This document shows, one piece after another, positions 6,891 through 14,098 of a stretch of 15,414 bases of DNA. The stretch covers positions 1 through 15,414 of the forward strand of contig CAYNDH010000110.1 of NCBI GenBank assembly GCA_964395665.1, in the 5' to 3' direction. The notes beneath the pieces were generated by a model, which saw nothing but the letters and a program-made list of their open reading frames with translations, did not search any database and was not told the DNA's origin. Source of the stretch: JAEZAF01 sp964395665 (lineage in GTDB: Bacteria; Chloroflexota; Anaerolineae; Aggregatilineales; Phototrophicaceae). The position numbers and the translations under genes were made by a program. Position 1 is the first letter of the stretch, and each line of letters starts with the position of its first letter.

Positions 6891-8441
6891 TTAGTTAACG
6901 TCTTTGAAAACCCGGGTGACGCGAAGCTGCACGATCACCATCAGGCTGACCAGCAGGAACAGCATCACCGTAATCGCGGCAGCAAGCCCGTAATTGGTGA
7001 CATTTGAGGTGACGAAAGCCAGCCGATAAACGAATGAGATGAGGATATCGGTGTAACCCATCGGCACGATCGTGTTTGGCATCGGCGGATTGCCGAAGTT
7101 GAAGATATAGATCACATTGAAGTTGTTGAAATTGAATGTGAACGACGAAATCAGCAGCGGCATCATGATCGTGAGCAGCATGGGCAGCGTGATGTGATAC
7201 AGCTTGTTCCAGCCGCCCGCGCCATCGACCACCGCCGCATCATAGATTTCCGCCGGGATCGACCGGATCGCCCCTGCCGTGATGACGTAGAAATACGGGT
7301 AAGACAGCCAGACGTTGACCAGAATCACCGCTATCCGCGTCCATGACGGGTTCTGAAACCACTGCGGCGAACTGCCAAAGATCGATTCCAGGATCGGCGC
7401 GACAAATCCGAGATCCGGGTTTAACATGCTGCGCCAGATCAGGATCGAGATCAGCACCGGGATCGGCCATGGGATAATCAGCAGGGCGCGGATGATGCGC
7501 TTGCCCGGCAGATTCTCGAACAGCAGCGTGACCACTAAACCGAGTACGAAGCTGAAGAACACCGAGAAGAAGGCAAATGCGATATTCCAGATCAGCATAC
7601 TGAACAGGGGCTGACGGAAGCCTGCATTCCCCAGGAAATTCTGAAAATGCCGCAGCCCGACGTATTCGATATAGCCAATCGCCAGCTTATGCCCCGACTC
7701 CGATGTGAAAGTCCCTTCAATCGGGCGGTATACATCGCCCGTCTGCAGATCGGTCAGCGTATCCTGTGCGGCATCATAGCGGTACTTCTGTTGTAAGGAT
7801 GCTGCTTCGCGCAGTGAACGGATACGCACCGTATCTGGCGCTTCACCGAAATCAACCGTGCTTAACTGGGACAGCAGCGGGACAGTCTGATTCATCGGCA
7901 GGCGTTCATAGCCCTCAATGGCAAGCGGGATGCCATCTTCATCCAGTTCGCCCACGCCGGGGACTTCAGCCGCTGGTATCAGAGGTTCACCCTGCACGGC
8001 CAGCAGCCCACTGCCATCCGATGCGATCAGCCACAGGGCATGAGACTCATCTGCGGCCCTGAGTACCGCCCATCGGTAGGTCTGTCCCTCTTCCGGCAGA
8101 TACGTCTCCGATTCGAGGCGGTTGATTGCCTGCTGTTTTGCCATGAGGTGTCCGCTGCCCATATTGGTCACGCTCAGGTACAGCGTATAAAACAGCGGAT
8201 AAAGGGTGAACAGCATCGCCATCGCCATCGCCATTGCCAGCCATCGCAGCGGCGTGAACTTCCGCCGCAGAAAGACCAGTGTGATGAAGACGGCAATTGC
8301 ACTTAGCGCCGACGCCAGCGGGTAAAGGCCCTGTGAGATGAGTGAGGTAATCAGCCACAGCGCCACCGCCACGAAGAGACCCAGTAGAGCGAGTTGAAGG
8401 GCATAAACTCGAGTGGGGATGATAAAGGAGACTTTATTCAT
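6891..8441 (-). CDS. ABC sugar permease, MalF type with large external loop
   Basis: A 516-residue permease, the size of E. coli MalF (514) rather than the ~420-residue Gram-positive GanP type. Two helices near 14-34 and 42-59 and a third near 67-92 precede a soluble insert of about 180 residues (95-275) between helices three and four. In E. coli MalF the corresponding P2 loop caps the binding protein. Five further helices follow from about 280 to 505. The EAA loop is YDAAVVDGAGGWNKLYHITLP (400-420). Helix three contains an AMAMAMAM run encoded by a hexamer repeat. The ribosome site before the ATG is weak. The gene begins 181 bases after the binding-protein stop, beyond a strong stem-loop, so its expression is probably lower than that of the binding protein. 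Confidence 0.92.
   Translation of the reverse strand: MNKVSFIIPTRVYALQLALLGLFVAVALWLITSLISQGLYPLASALSAIAVFITLVFLRRKFTPLRWLAMAMAMAMLFTLYPLFYTLYLSVTNMGSGHLMAKQQAINRLESETYLPEEGQTYRWAVLRAADESHALWLIASDGSGLLAVQGEPLIPAAEVPGVGELDEDGIPLAIEGYERLPMNQTVPLLSQLSTVDFGEAPDTVRIRSLREAASLQQKYRYDAAQDTLTDLQTGDVYRPIEGTFTSESGHKLAIGYIEYVGLRHFQNFLGNAGFRQPLFSMLIWNIAFAFFSVFFSFVLGLVVTLLFENLPGKRIIRALLIIPWPIPVLISILIWRSMLNPDLGFVAPILESIFGSSPQWFQNPSWTRIAVILVNVWLSYPYFYVITAGAIRSIPAEIYDAAVVDGAGGWNKLYHITLPMLLTIMMPLLISSFTFNFNNFNVIYIFNFGNPPMPNTIVPMGYTDILISFVYRLAFVTSNVTNYGLAAAITVMLFLLVSLMVIVQLRVTRVFKDVN
8214..8237. repeat. Hexamer repeat inside the MalF-like gene
   Basis: Four consecutive hexamers, CATCGC three times then CATTGC, encode alternating Met-Ala in the third transmembrane helix. 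Copy-number change would stay in frame and only alter helix length. Confidence 0.8.
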
Positions 8442-8573
8442 AAATTGGACTCACTGTCTGAAATAAGGGCGCAGTACATCTTTTAATCACGCCTGGTTAC
8501 GCCGCCGCAGTGCTTGTGATGATCGCTGTAAAGCGTATCTGAAAACAGGTAACAGAGGGTCGCACGAGTCCGG

Positions 8574-8607
8574 CAGAAGGTGGCAGCCGAGTCACTGCCA
8601 CCTTCTG
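8574..8607 (-). promoter_or_regulatory. Stem-loop after the binding-protein gene
   Basis: A perfect 13-bp inverted repeat, CAGAAGGTGGCAG (8574-8586) and CTGCCACCTTCTG (8595-8607), with an 8-base loop, lies 15 bases downstream of the binding-protein stop on the minus strand. No T tract follows, so it is not a standard intrinsic terminator. In malEFG-type operons such intercistronic hairpins protect the upstream message or attenuate read-through, giving more binding protein than permease. That role is inferred here. About 130 bases with no visible gene separate it from the malF-like start. Confidence 0.7.
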
Positions 8608-8622
8608 TACCGATCGTGGATG

Positions 8623-9825
8623 CTATTCTTCGACCTGTGCCAGCACCTGCTCCACTGCGGAGTCGAGTGCTTCCTGCGGGGTCAGTTCACCCTGAACCAC
8701 CAGCGCACCGGCGTTCACCCATGCATCCCACACGAAGCCCATTTCCGGGATCGACGGCATCGGGACGGCGTTGATCCCGGCTTCGTTGAAGCCAGCCGTA
8801 TTCGGATCAGAGGCTGATTCGAAGATCGAAGCCCATGCGGACGGACGCGGCTCTGCGTCGAAGATCTTCTGGTAATTTTCTTCGGTCACAAGGAAATCGA
8901 CCGCGAAGGTCTGCGCGAGAATCGCGTTTGCGCTGTTGGCATTCACCACCAGGCCCTGCACGCCAAGGAACGGGTAGCCTGCTTCGCCGTCTTCTTCAGC
9001 GGCGGGGAAGGCGGAGACGGCATACGGGACGCCTGCGGTATCGAAGCGGTTAATCGCCCACGGGCCGGTCATGATGAATGCCGAGCGACCGGTTTCGAAC
9101 TGAACATGCGATGCTTCCCAGTCGATATTGGATGAGATCAGACCTTCATCGACCAGTTCGCCGATCCAGCCCAGGCCAGCGGCCATGCCTTCGTTGTTCA
9201 TGCCGATATCTTCTGCCGTGAAGCTGCCTTCTTCGTTGCGTCCGAAGATGTAGCCGCCGAACGAGGTGAAGATCGGATAGCTGTTGTACGTCAGGTCGGG
9301 CAGGCCGATCACCGAATCGACATCGCCGTTATCCAGCAGTTCCGTGCCGATTTCAACGACTTCACCCCATGTGGCCGGGGCATCCGGTACGAGATCGGTG
9401 TTGCGGAAGAAGCCGATATTCTCCACCGCCAGCGGGACGCCGTAAAGCTCGCCATTATAGGTGAAGCCGTCGATCGCGGCGGGCAGATAATTCTCTGCTG
9501 CGTCACCCAGATCAATCGGCAGCGCTGCGCCGTTCTCGACAATCGGGCCGAGGTTGTCATGCGGGACGATAATCATATCAGGGCCTTCGCCGGATGCAGC
9601 ACCGAGCGTCATCGCATTGCGGATTTCGCTCAGGTCCACGACTTCAACTGTGACCGGCACGCCGTACTCTTCTTCAAACACTTCGCCAAGTTCCGTCAGG
9701 ACTTCCAGACGGCCATCATCGTAGATCCAGAGGGTGAGTCCGAGATCCTGTGCCATGATCGTGGGGACGATCGAGGTCAGCAGCATGACTGCGACGACTG
9801 CTGCCAATGAAACAAACTTTTTCAT
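8623..9825 (-). CDS. Extracellular solute-binding protein, MalE type, for galacto-oligosaccharides
   Basis: A 400-residue family 1 solute-binding protein that captures oligosaccharides outside the membrane and delivers them to the MalF/MalG channel. The signal peptide is MKKFVSLAAVVAVMLLTS onward, cut near MA/QD (25/26). There is no lipobox cysteine, so it is predicted soluble rather than lipid-anchored. MalE-like marks are GPDMIIVPHDNLGPI (81-95), TYNGELYGVPLAVEN (122-136), ATWGEVVEIGTELL (151-164) and IMTGPWAINRFD (251-262). The ATG at 9825 is preceded by AAGGTG and a seven-base gap. A longer frame from 9900 was rejected because it would overlap the promoter region and bury the signal peptide. 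It is the first gene of the operon. Substrate identity is inferred from the adjacent galactanase and beta-galactosidase. Confidence 0.92.
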   Translation of the reverse strand: MKKFVSLAAVVAVMLLTSIVPTIMAQDLGLTLWIYDDGRLEVLTELGEVFEEEYGVPVTVEVVDLSEIRNAMTLGAASGEGPDMIIVPHDNLGPIVENGAALPIDLGDAAENYLPAAIDGFTYNGELYGVPLAVENIGFFRNTDLVPDAPATWGEVVEIGTELLDNGDVDSVIGLPDLTYNSYPIFTSFGGYIFGRNEEGSFTAEDIGMNNEGMAAGLGWIGELVDEGLISSNIDWEASHVQFETGRSAFIMTGPWAINRFDTAGVPYAVSAFPAAEEDGEAGYPFLGVQGLVVNANSANAILAQTFAVDFLVTEENYQKIFDAEPRPSAWASIFESASDPNTAGFNEAGINAVPMPSIPEMGFVWDAWVNAGALVVQGELTPQEALDSAVEQVLAQVEE

Positions 9826-9875
9826 CTCTCTACACCTTTTATCTCTATCAAACTGCCCGATATAAATTTCACAGG

Positions 9876-9895
9876 TAATCAACACGAGTTGACTA
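9876..9895. promoter_or_regulatory. Predicted LacI-family operator between the divergent promoters
   Basis: A 20-bp palindrome with eight of ten base pairs matched and an inner core TCAACACGAGTTGA (9879-9892) centred on CpG. This is the usual form of a LacI-family operator, in which the hinge-helix leucine enters a central CpG step; the LacI protein at 12256 keeps that leucine. It overlaps the -35 box of the rightward promoter and lies at about +8 to +27 of the leftward one, so one site could repress both. A further GTTGA half site follows at 9901-9905. Confidence 0.65.
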
Positions 9896-9916
9896 CTCAT
9901 GTTGATCCAGTATAAA
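9889..9916 (+). promoter_or_regulatory. Predicted promoter for the GH2-lacI arm
   Basis: TTGACT (9889-9894) and TATAAA (9911-9916) are spaced by 16 bases, each matching five of six consensus positions. Initiation near 9923 gives a leader of about 75 bases before the GTG at 9998. Its -10 overlaps the -10 of the opposite promoter, and its -35 overlaps the operator. Confidence 0.6.
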
Positions 9917-9938
9917 CTTATTTACAATCACGCGTCAA
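9909..9938 (-). promoter_or_regulatory. Predicted promoter for the malEFG-galactanase operon
   Basis: On the minus strand TTGACG (9938-9933) and TATACT (9914-9909) are separated by 18 bases, each matching five of six consensus positions. Initiation near 9902 gives a leader of about 77 bases. A weak second dyad around ACGCGT (9930-9935) overlaps the -35 box and might be an auxiliary operator. Confidence 0.65.
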
Positions 9939-9984
9939 GCAATCTTAATCAGGATGTGATCACGCCTGTTATCCAGCAGCATGT

Positions 9985-9990
9985 GGAGAG
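9985..9990 (+). promoter_or_regulatory. Ribosome binding site fixing the GH2 start
   Basis: GGAGAG lies seven bases before the GTG at 9998. It supports that start over an in-frame ATG at 9899, which falls within the predicted promoter spacer and has no ribosome site. Confidence 0.75.
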
Positions 9991-9997
9991 TGAATCA

Positions 9998-12193
9998 GTG
10001 AGAATCGTTCGCAATTTCAATCACGAGTGGCTGTTTGTGCCCGAAAAACTGGATCATGATGTGCCAGACAGCCGCTTTGAGCGTGTGACACTGCCTCACA
10101 CCAACAAATGCTTCTCACGCCCATCAGTTGATAACGCCGATTATCAGTTTATCTCGACCTATCGCCGCCATTTCTCACTGACAGCCGATGAGGTACAGGA
10201 TAAGCGCATTTTCATCGACTTTGACGGTGTGATGCTGACCGGTACGGTGTTTATCAACGGGACACTGCTCGGCGTTCATCAGGGCGGGTTCACACCGTTC
10301 TCGTATGAGATCACAGCGCATGTCACGGCGGGGGATAACCTGCTGACGGTCTGGGTGGATGCCACAGAAGATCAGGCCGTCCCGCCATACGGTGCGCTGG
10401 TCGATTTCCTGACCTTCGGCGGCATCTATCGCGATGTTTCACTGCGGATTGTCGATCCATGTTATATCGTCAGTGTGTTTCCGCGTCCGGCAGATGTGCT
10501 GGCCTCACCCGTGCTGCACTGCGATCTTCAGCTTGCCGGGACTGCGGGTGTCTCCGGGGCGTATGTCGAACTGCTGCTGAAGGACGCCACCGGCGCGGTG
10601 ATTGCACGTCAGGCACAGCCTGCCCATGCCGAAAACATCACGATCACGTTTGATGCGCTGCCCCCGGTGAAATTATGGTCGCTGGAAGATCCGGCCCTCT
10701 ATCATCTGACTGTTCACCTGTCCCGTGATGGCACACAGACGGATACGACCCATACGACGGATACACAGACCGTCCGCTTTGGCTTTCGTCAGGCGGAGTT
10801 CCGTGCTGACGGGAGCTTTTATCTCAACGGCCAGCCGCTGAAGCTGTTCGGCCTCAACCGTCATCAGACCTACCCGTATATCGGCGCGGCGGCCCCGAAG
10901 CGTTTGCAGGAGATGGACGCCGATACCCTGAAATACGAGCTGGGCTGTAATCTCGTCCGCACCTCACACTATGCACAGTCCCCCTATTTTCTCGATCGCT
11001 GTGATGAGATCGGGCTGCTGGTCTTCGAAGAGCTGGCCGGATGGCAGCATATCGGGGATGAAGCGTGGAAGGCGCTGGTTTATCAGGATCTGCAGGCGAT
11101 GATCGAGCGTGACCGTCATCATCCGTCGATTATCCTGTGGGGCGTCCGCGTCAATGAGTCCCCCGATGATGAGGATTTCTACGGCCAGACGAACTTCCTT
11201 GCGCGTCAGTTGGACCCTACACGGCAGACAGGCGGCGTGCGTAACTTCATCCGGAGCGAGTTCCTTGAGGATGTATTCACGCTCAACGATTTCCCGGACG
11301 GCATCCAGACACCGCTGATCCGTCCGCACATGATCACCGAGTTCGCCGGTCATATGTTCCCGACCAAGACATGGGATCATGAAGAACGCCGCGTCGAACA
11401 TGCGCTGCACCATGCCCGTAAGCACAGCCTGCAAATGGGACATCCTGATATTGCTGGCGCGATTGGGTGGTGCGCATTTGATTATCACACCCATGCGGAA
11501 TTCGGCTCTGGTGATCGCATCTGTTATCACGGTGTGATGGACCTCTACCGCCTGCCGAAGATGGCCGCTTATTTCTATCGCAGTCAGAAGTCGCCGTCAG
11601 ATGAGATCGTGCTTCACGCCGCCACCAACTGGACGATGGGCGACCGCTCTGCTGGCGGTAACAATCCGCTGACGATCTTCAGCAACTGCGATGAGATCGA
11701 TGTTTATATCGGCGATGATTATCAGGGCCGCTTTAGCCCGGATGCCGAACAGTACCCACATCTGCCACACCCGCCGTTCACTATCCGCTGGCCGGAACCC
11801 TATAACCCATGGGGGACGCCCTTCCGCGACCTGACCGTGCAGGGATACATCAACGGCGAAAAGGTCGCGGAACACAAAATCGACGCCGGCCACATCCCCC
11901 ACGCGCTGCGTGTGACAGCGAATACCAGCCATCTGCACGCGGATGGTATGGATATGGCGCGAATCGCTGTGCAGATTGTGGACAAATACGGTAACGTGCT
12001 GCCTTATCAGATGCGTGCGGTGACGCTCACTGTAGAGGGCGATGCTGACCTGATCGGTCAGCACCCGCTGATCCTCACAGGTGGACAGGCCGCCGTGTTC
12101 GTCCGGTCGCGCTTTTCAACTGGTGATGTGACGATTACCGCCGTGACTGATGATCTGCTGCCGGTCGCGCTGACGCTCGAGATCAGAGATTGA
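9998..12193 (+). CDS. GH2 beta-galactosidase, cytoplasmic
   Basis: A 731-residue glycoside hydrolase of family 2 that probably releases galactose from imported galacto-oligosaccharides. There is no signal peptide. Domains in order: sugar-binding jelly roll (about 1-150, with YRRHF and VFINGTLLGVHQGGFTPF), an immunoglobulin-like domain (about 155-262), the catalytic barrel (about 265-530), and a C-terminal extension (about 535-731) that ends in an Ig-like filamentation-type region. In the barrel, LFGLNRHQTYP (283-293) begins the core, the acid/base is E387 in WGVRVNES, and the nucleophile is E448 in MITEFAGHMF. The GTG start follows from the ribosome site. Beta-galactosidase is favoured by the galactanase neighbour, but GH2 also includes mannosidases and glucuronidases, so substrate is inferred. 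It leads a two-gene unit with the LacI regulator 62 bases downstream. Confidence 0.88.
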   Translation: MRIVRNFNHEWLFVPEKLDHDVPDSRFERVTLPHTNKCFSRPSVDNADYQFISTYRRHFSLTADEVQDKRIFIDFDGVMLTGTVFINGTLLGVHQGGFTPFSYEITAHVTAGDNLLTVWVDATEDQAVPPYGALVDFLTFGGIYRDVSLRIVDPCYIVSVFPRPADVLASPVLHCDLQLAGTAGVSGAYVELLLKDATGAVIARQAQPAHAENITITFDALPPVKLWSLEDPALYHLTVHLSRDGTQTDTTHTTDTQTVRFGFRQAEFRADGSFYLNGQPLKLFGLNRHQTYPYIGAAAPKRLQEMDADTLKYELGCNLVRTSHYAQSPYFLDRCDEIGLLVFEELAGWQHIGDEAWKALVYQDLQAMIERDRHHPSIILWGVRVNESPDDEDFYGQTNFLARQLDPTRQTGGVRNFIRSEFLEDVFTLNDFPDGIQTPLIRPHMITEFAGHMFPTKTWDHEERRVEHALHHARKHSLQMGHPDIAGAIGWCAFDYHTHAEFGSGDRICYHGVMDLYRLPKMAAYFYRSQKSPSDEIVLHAATNWTMGDRSAGGNNPLTIFSNCDEIDVYIGDDYQGRFSPDAEQYPHLPHPPFTIRWPEPYNPWGTPFRDLTVQGYINGEKVAEHKIDAGHIPHALRVTANTSHLHADGMDMARIAVQIVDKYGNVLPYQMRAVTLTVEGDADLIGQHPLILTGGQAAVFVRSRFSTGDVTITAVTDDLLPVALTLEIRD

Positions 12194-12255
12194 GGTGACA
12201 CGCCGGAGTCAGAAGTACAATAATCACGATAACAGGGCAGGGGGACAGGCGTACA

Positions 12256-13341
12256 GTGAGTGAATCTGACAAACGGGACTCGATGCCCGAACGCAATCCG
12301 GTGACGCAGGAAGATGTCGCACGACGGGCAGGTGTATCGCGGTCGGTCGTCTCTTATGTGATGAACAACGGCCCGCGCAAAGTCGCAGAGGAGACACGCC
12401 GCCGGGTGCTGGATGCGATCAATGAACTGGAATATCGCCCCAACGAATTCGCGCAGCGTCTGAAACAGGGCAATGACGCCGTCCAGAACACCATCGGGAT
12501 TGTGACCGGTGGCAAGGGCTATAATCTGCTGGAGCGCCCTTATTATAATGTCATCCTGTCCGGGCTGTATGATTACGCCTATCAACAGCAGCAGCAGATC
12601 GGCTTTCTCGCTTACTGGGATGCCCTGCGCGATCCGATCTTCTTCAACAGGCATATCCACGAGCAGGAGATCTCATCCCTCATCCTGATCCTGCCATCAC
12701 TGATCCCACATACACCGGAAGACCAGCAGATCCTGGAACAGATCGCGGCTCGCATCCCGTATATTGTGTGCCTGGAAGAGTCGGTGCTGGGGCTGCCTGC
12801 CGTCACTTTTGACCGGGCCGAAGCCGCACGCACCGCCATGACGCATCTGATCGGGCTGGGACATCAGCGCATTGCATTTGTCGGGATCAACGATCAGCGT
12901 GTGACCGGCTATAAACAGGCGCTGCTGGAGCATCAGCTTGTCTATGATCCGCAGCTTGTCGATTTTCTCGATCCCAGTATCGCCTCAACCCAATCCGCGT
13001 ATCATATCATCGAGCGTCTGATTGAGGGGGGCACCGATTTCAGCGCGATCTTCACCGCCACCGATGAAGCGGCGATTGGCGCAATCGCTGCTGTGAAGGA
13101 TCACGGCCTGCGTGTGCCGGAAGATGTCGCGGTCGCCTCAATCGATAATATCGAACTCGCCGCGATGGTGCGCCCGTCGCTGACCACGGTCGATATTCCC
13201 AAACAGGGGCTGGCACGGCTTGCCATCCAGTGTCTGCAAACGCAGAAAGCCTTCCCGGATCAGGCCGAGTTCTCGATGGTGCTGCCGACCCGACTCATCA
13301 TCCGCGAGTCGTGTGGATCACGCCAGCGCACTATGCCCTGA
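12256..13341 (+). CDS. LacI-family transcriptional regulator of the galactan locus
   Basis: A 361-residue repressor. The helix-turn-helix is VTQEDVARRAGVSRSVVSYVMN (residues 16-37), preceded by a 15-residue polar tail. The hinge helix region YRPNEFAQRLKQG (60-72) carries L69, equivalent to the leucine that inserts into the operator centre. A periplasmic-binding-protein-type sensor domain fills about 79-352: IGIVTGGKGYN (80-90), AMTHLIGLGHQRIAFVG (194-210), FTATDEAAIGAIAAVKDHGLRVPEDVAV (266-293), LTTVDIP (309-315), ending RESCGSR. The GTG start has AGGGGG and ACAGG upstream; an internal ATG at codon 10 is possible. It sits 62 bases after the GH2 gene and likely shares its promoter, giving autoregulation. 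The probable inducer is galactose or a galacto-oligosaccharide (inference). Confidence 0.92.
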   Translation: MSESDKRDSMPERNPVTQEDVARRAGVSRSVVSYVMNNGPRKVAEETRRRVLDAINELEYRPNEFAQRLKQGNDAVQNTIGIVTGGKGYNLLERPYYNVILSGLYDYAYQQQQQIGFLAYWDALRDPIFFNRHIHEQEISSLILILPSLIPHTPEDQQILEQIAARIPYIVCLEESVLGLPAVTFDRAEAARTAMTHLIGLGHQRIAFVGINDQRVTGYKQALLEHQLVYDPQLVDFLDPSIASTQSAYHIIERLIEGGTDFSAIFTATDEAAIGAIAAVKDHGLRVPEDVAVASIDNIELAAMVRPSLTTVDIPKQGLARLAIQCLQTQKAFPDQAEFSMVLPTRLIIRESCGSRQRTMP

Positions 13342-13383
13342 CCGAATGGCGTTATATGCCTGTCGAAACTGCGGCCTGCGGTC

Positions 13384-13389
13384 TATAAT
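13384..13389 (+). promoter_or_regulatory. Candidate -10 box upstream of the small membrane protein
   Basis: A perfect TATAAT lies in the 169-base gap after the LacI gene, but no good -35 element is found at the right distance. If used, the leader to 13511 would be about 115 bases. Weak evidence. Confidence 0.3.
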
Positions 13390-13510
13390 CGGCTGTAATC
13401 GTGACCCTGTTCGCAGATTAGCAGAGCAGAGGCCCCTTTTTTGAAATTGAATGGCACTGTGAAGCCATCAATCGTTTATTGGATTACACAAGTACAGAGG
13501 AAAAATCGTA

Positions 13511-13942
13511 ATGGAAACCATCATGCTCATTTCCCGCCTGCTGCACTCATGGACGCGCTGGATCTTTCTGGTGGTGGCTGTGGTTGCGCTGGTCATCTTC
13601 GTTCTGGGCCTGATCCAGAAGCGCCCATGGACCCAGAACGCCAGCCGTCTGCTGAATGCCTACAGCTCCATTTTGAGTCTGCAATGGGTGTTCGGACTCG
13701 TGCTGCTGATCGCCTACGGCAGCCTGACGAATTTCAGCCAGCGCCACCTGTGGGAACATCTTTTCGTCCAGACACTGGCGGTTGTGGTTGCCAATGCTCA
13801 TCACGGCTGGCGCCGTCGTGAACTGTCTGATGCTGTCCGCTGGCGTAACGGCCTGATCGTGATCGTCGTCTCGCTGCTTCTCGGACTGGTCGGTGTGTTC
13901 GCGCTGCCGGTCGCGATTCAGTGGCGCTTCTTCGTCCCCTAG
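13511..13942 (+). CDS. Small four-helix membrane protein, cytochrome-b-like family, function unknown
   Basis: A 143-residue integral membrane protein with predicted helices at about 15-35, 50-70, 82-98 and 113-134. The pattern LLHSWTRWIFLV near the start, QWVFGLVLLIAYG in helix two, RHLWEH (78-83) before helix three, and a final helix ending in ALP resembles short proteins often labelled cytochrome b in Bacteroidota and Chloroflexota. H12, H83 and the pair H97-H98 could bind haem, but this is unproven and there is no CXXCH motif. AGAGG about ten bases before the ATG supports the start; an ATG four codons later is an alternative. It is monocistronic, closed by a strong terminator at 13973. Confidence 0.75.
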   Translation: METIMLISRLLHSWTRWIFLVVAVVALVIFVLGLIQKRPWTQNASRLLNAYSSILSLQWVFGLVLLIAYGSLTNFSQRHLWEHLFVQTLAVVVANAHHGWRRRELSDAVRWRNGLIVIVVSLLLGLVGVFALPVAIQWRFFVP

Positions 13943-13972
13943 AACACAATATGCAGACATCCTGATCACTCC

Positions 13973-14013
13973 ACAGCGCCACGACTGGCAAGTCGCGGCG
14001 CTGTTTTGTTTTC
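13973..14013 (+). terminator. Strong intrinsic terminator after the small membrane protein
   Basis: A 14-bp stem with a single A-C mismatch, ACAGCGCCACGACT (13973-13986) and AGTCGCGGCGCTGT (13991-14004), closes a GGCA tetraloop and is followed by TTTTGTTTT. It lies about 30 bases past the stop at 13942. Confidence 0.92.
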
Positions 14014-14098
14014 GTCTTCAGGACTGCTCTACGGCCCTGTGACCGGATAGGTTAGAATAGGGGCTGATCTTCGCGGCTAAACCGGTAATGCGTTTATC

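Noticed and set aside
8574..8607. Intrinsic terminator after the binding-protein gene
   Set aside because: The stem is strong but no T tract follows on the minus strand, and the permease genes continue in the same direction.
9826..9900. Longer binding-protein frame starting at 9900
   Set aside because: It would place 25 residues ahead of a clear signal peptide and overlap the predicted leader and operator; the ATG at 9825 has a good ribosome site.
9899..9997. Longer GH2 frame starting at 9899
   Set aside because: These 33 codons fall in the promoter spacer and leader, have no ribosome site, and show no GH2 similarity; GTG at 9998 has GGAGAG seven bases upstream.
10964..11530. 188-codon minus-strand open frame
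   Set aside because: It is antisense to the GH2 catalytic domain, which has intact active-site motifs on the plus strand.
12058..12660. 200-codon minus-strand open frame across the GH2-lacI junction
   Set aside because: It runs antisense through the HTH of the LacI gene and shows no family features.
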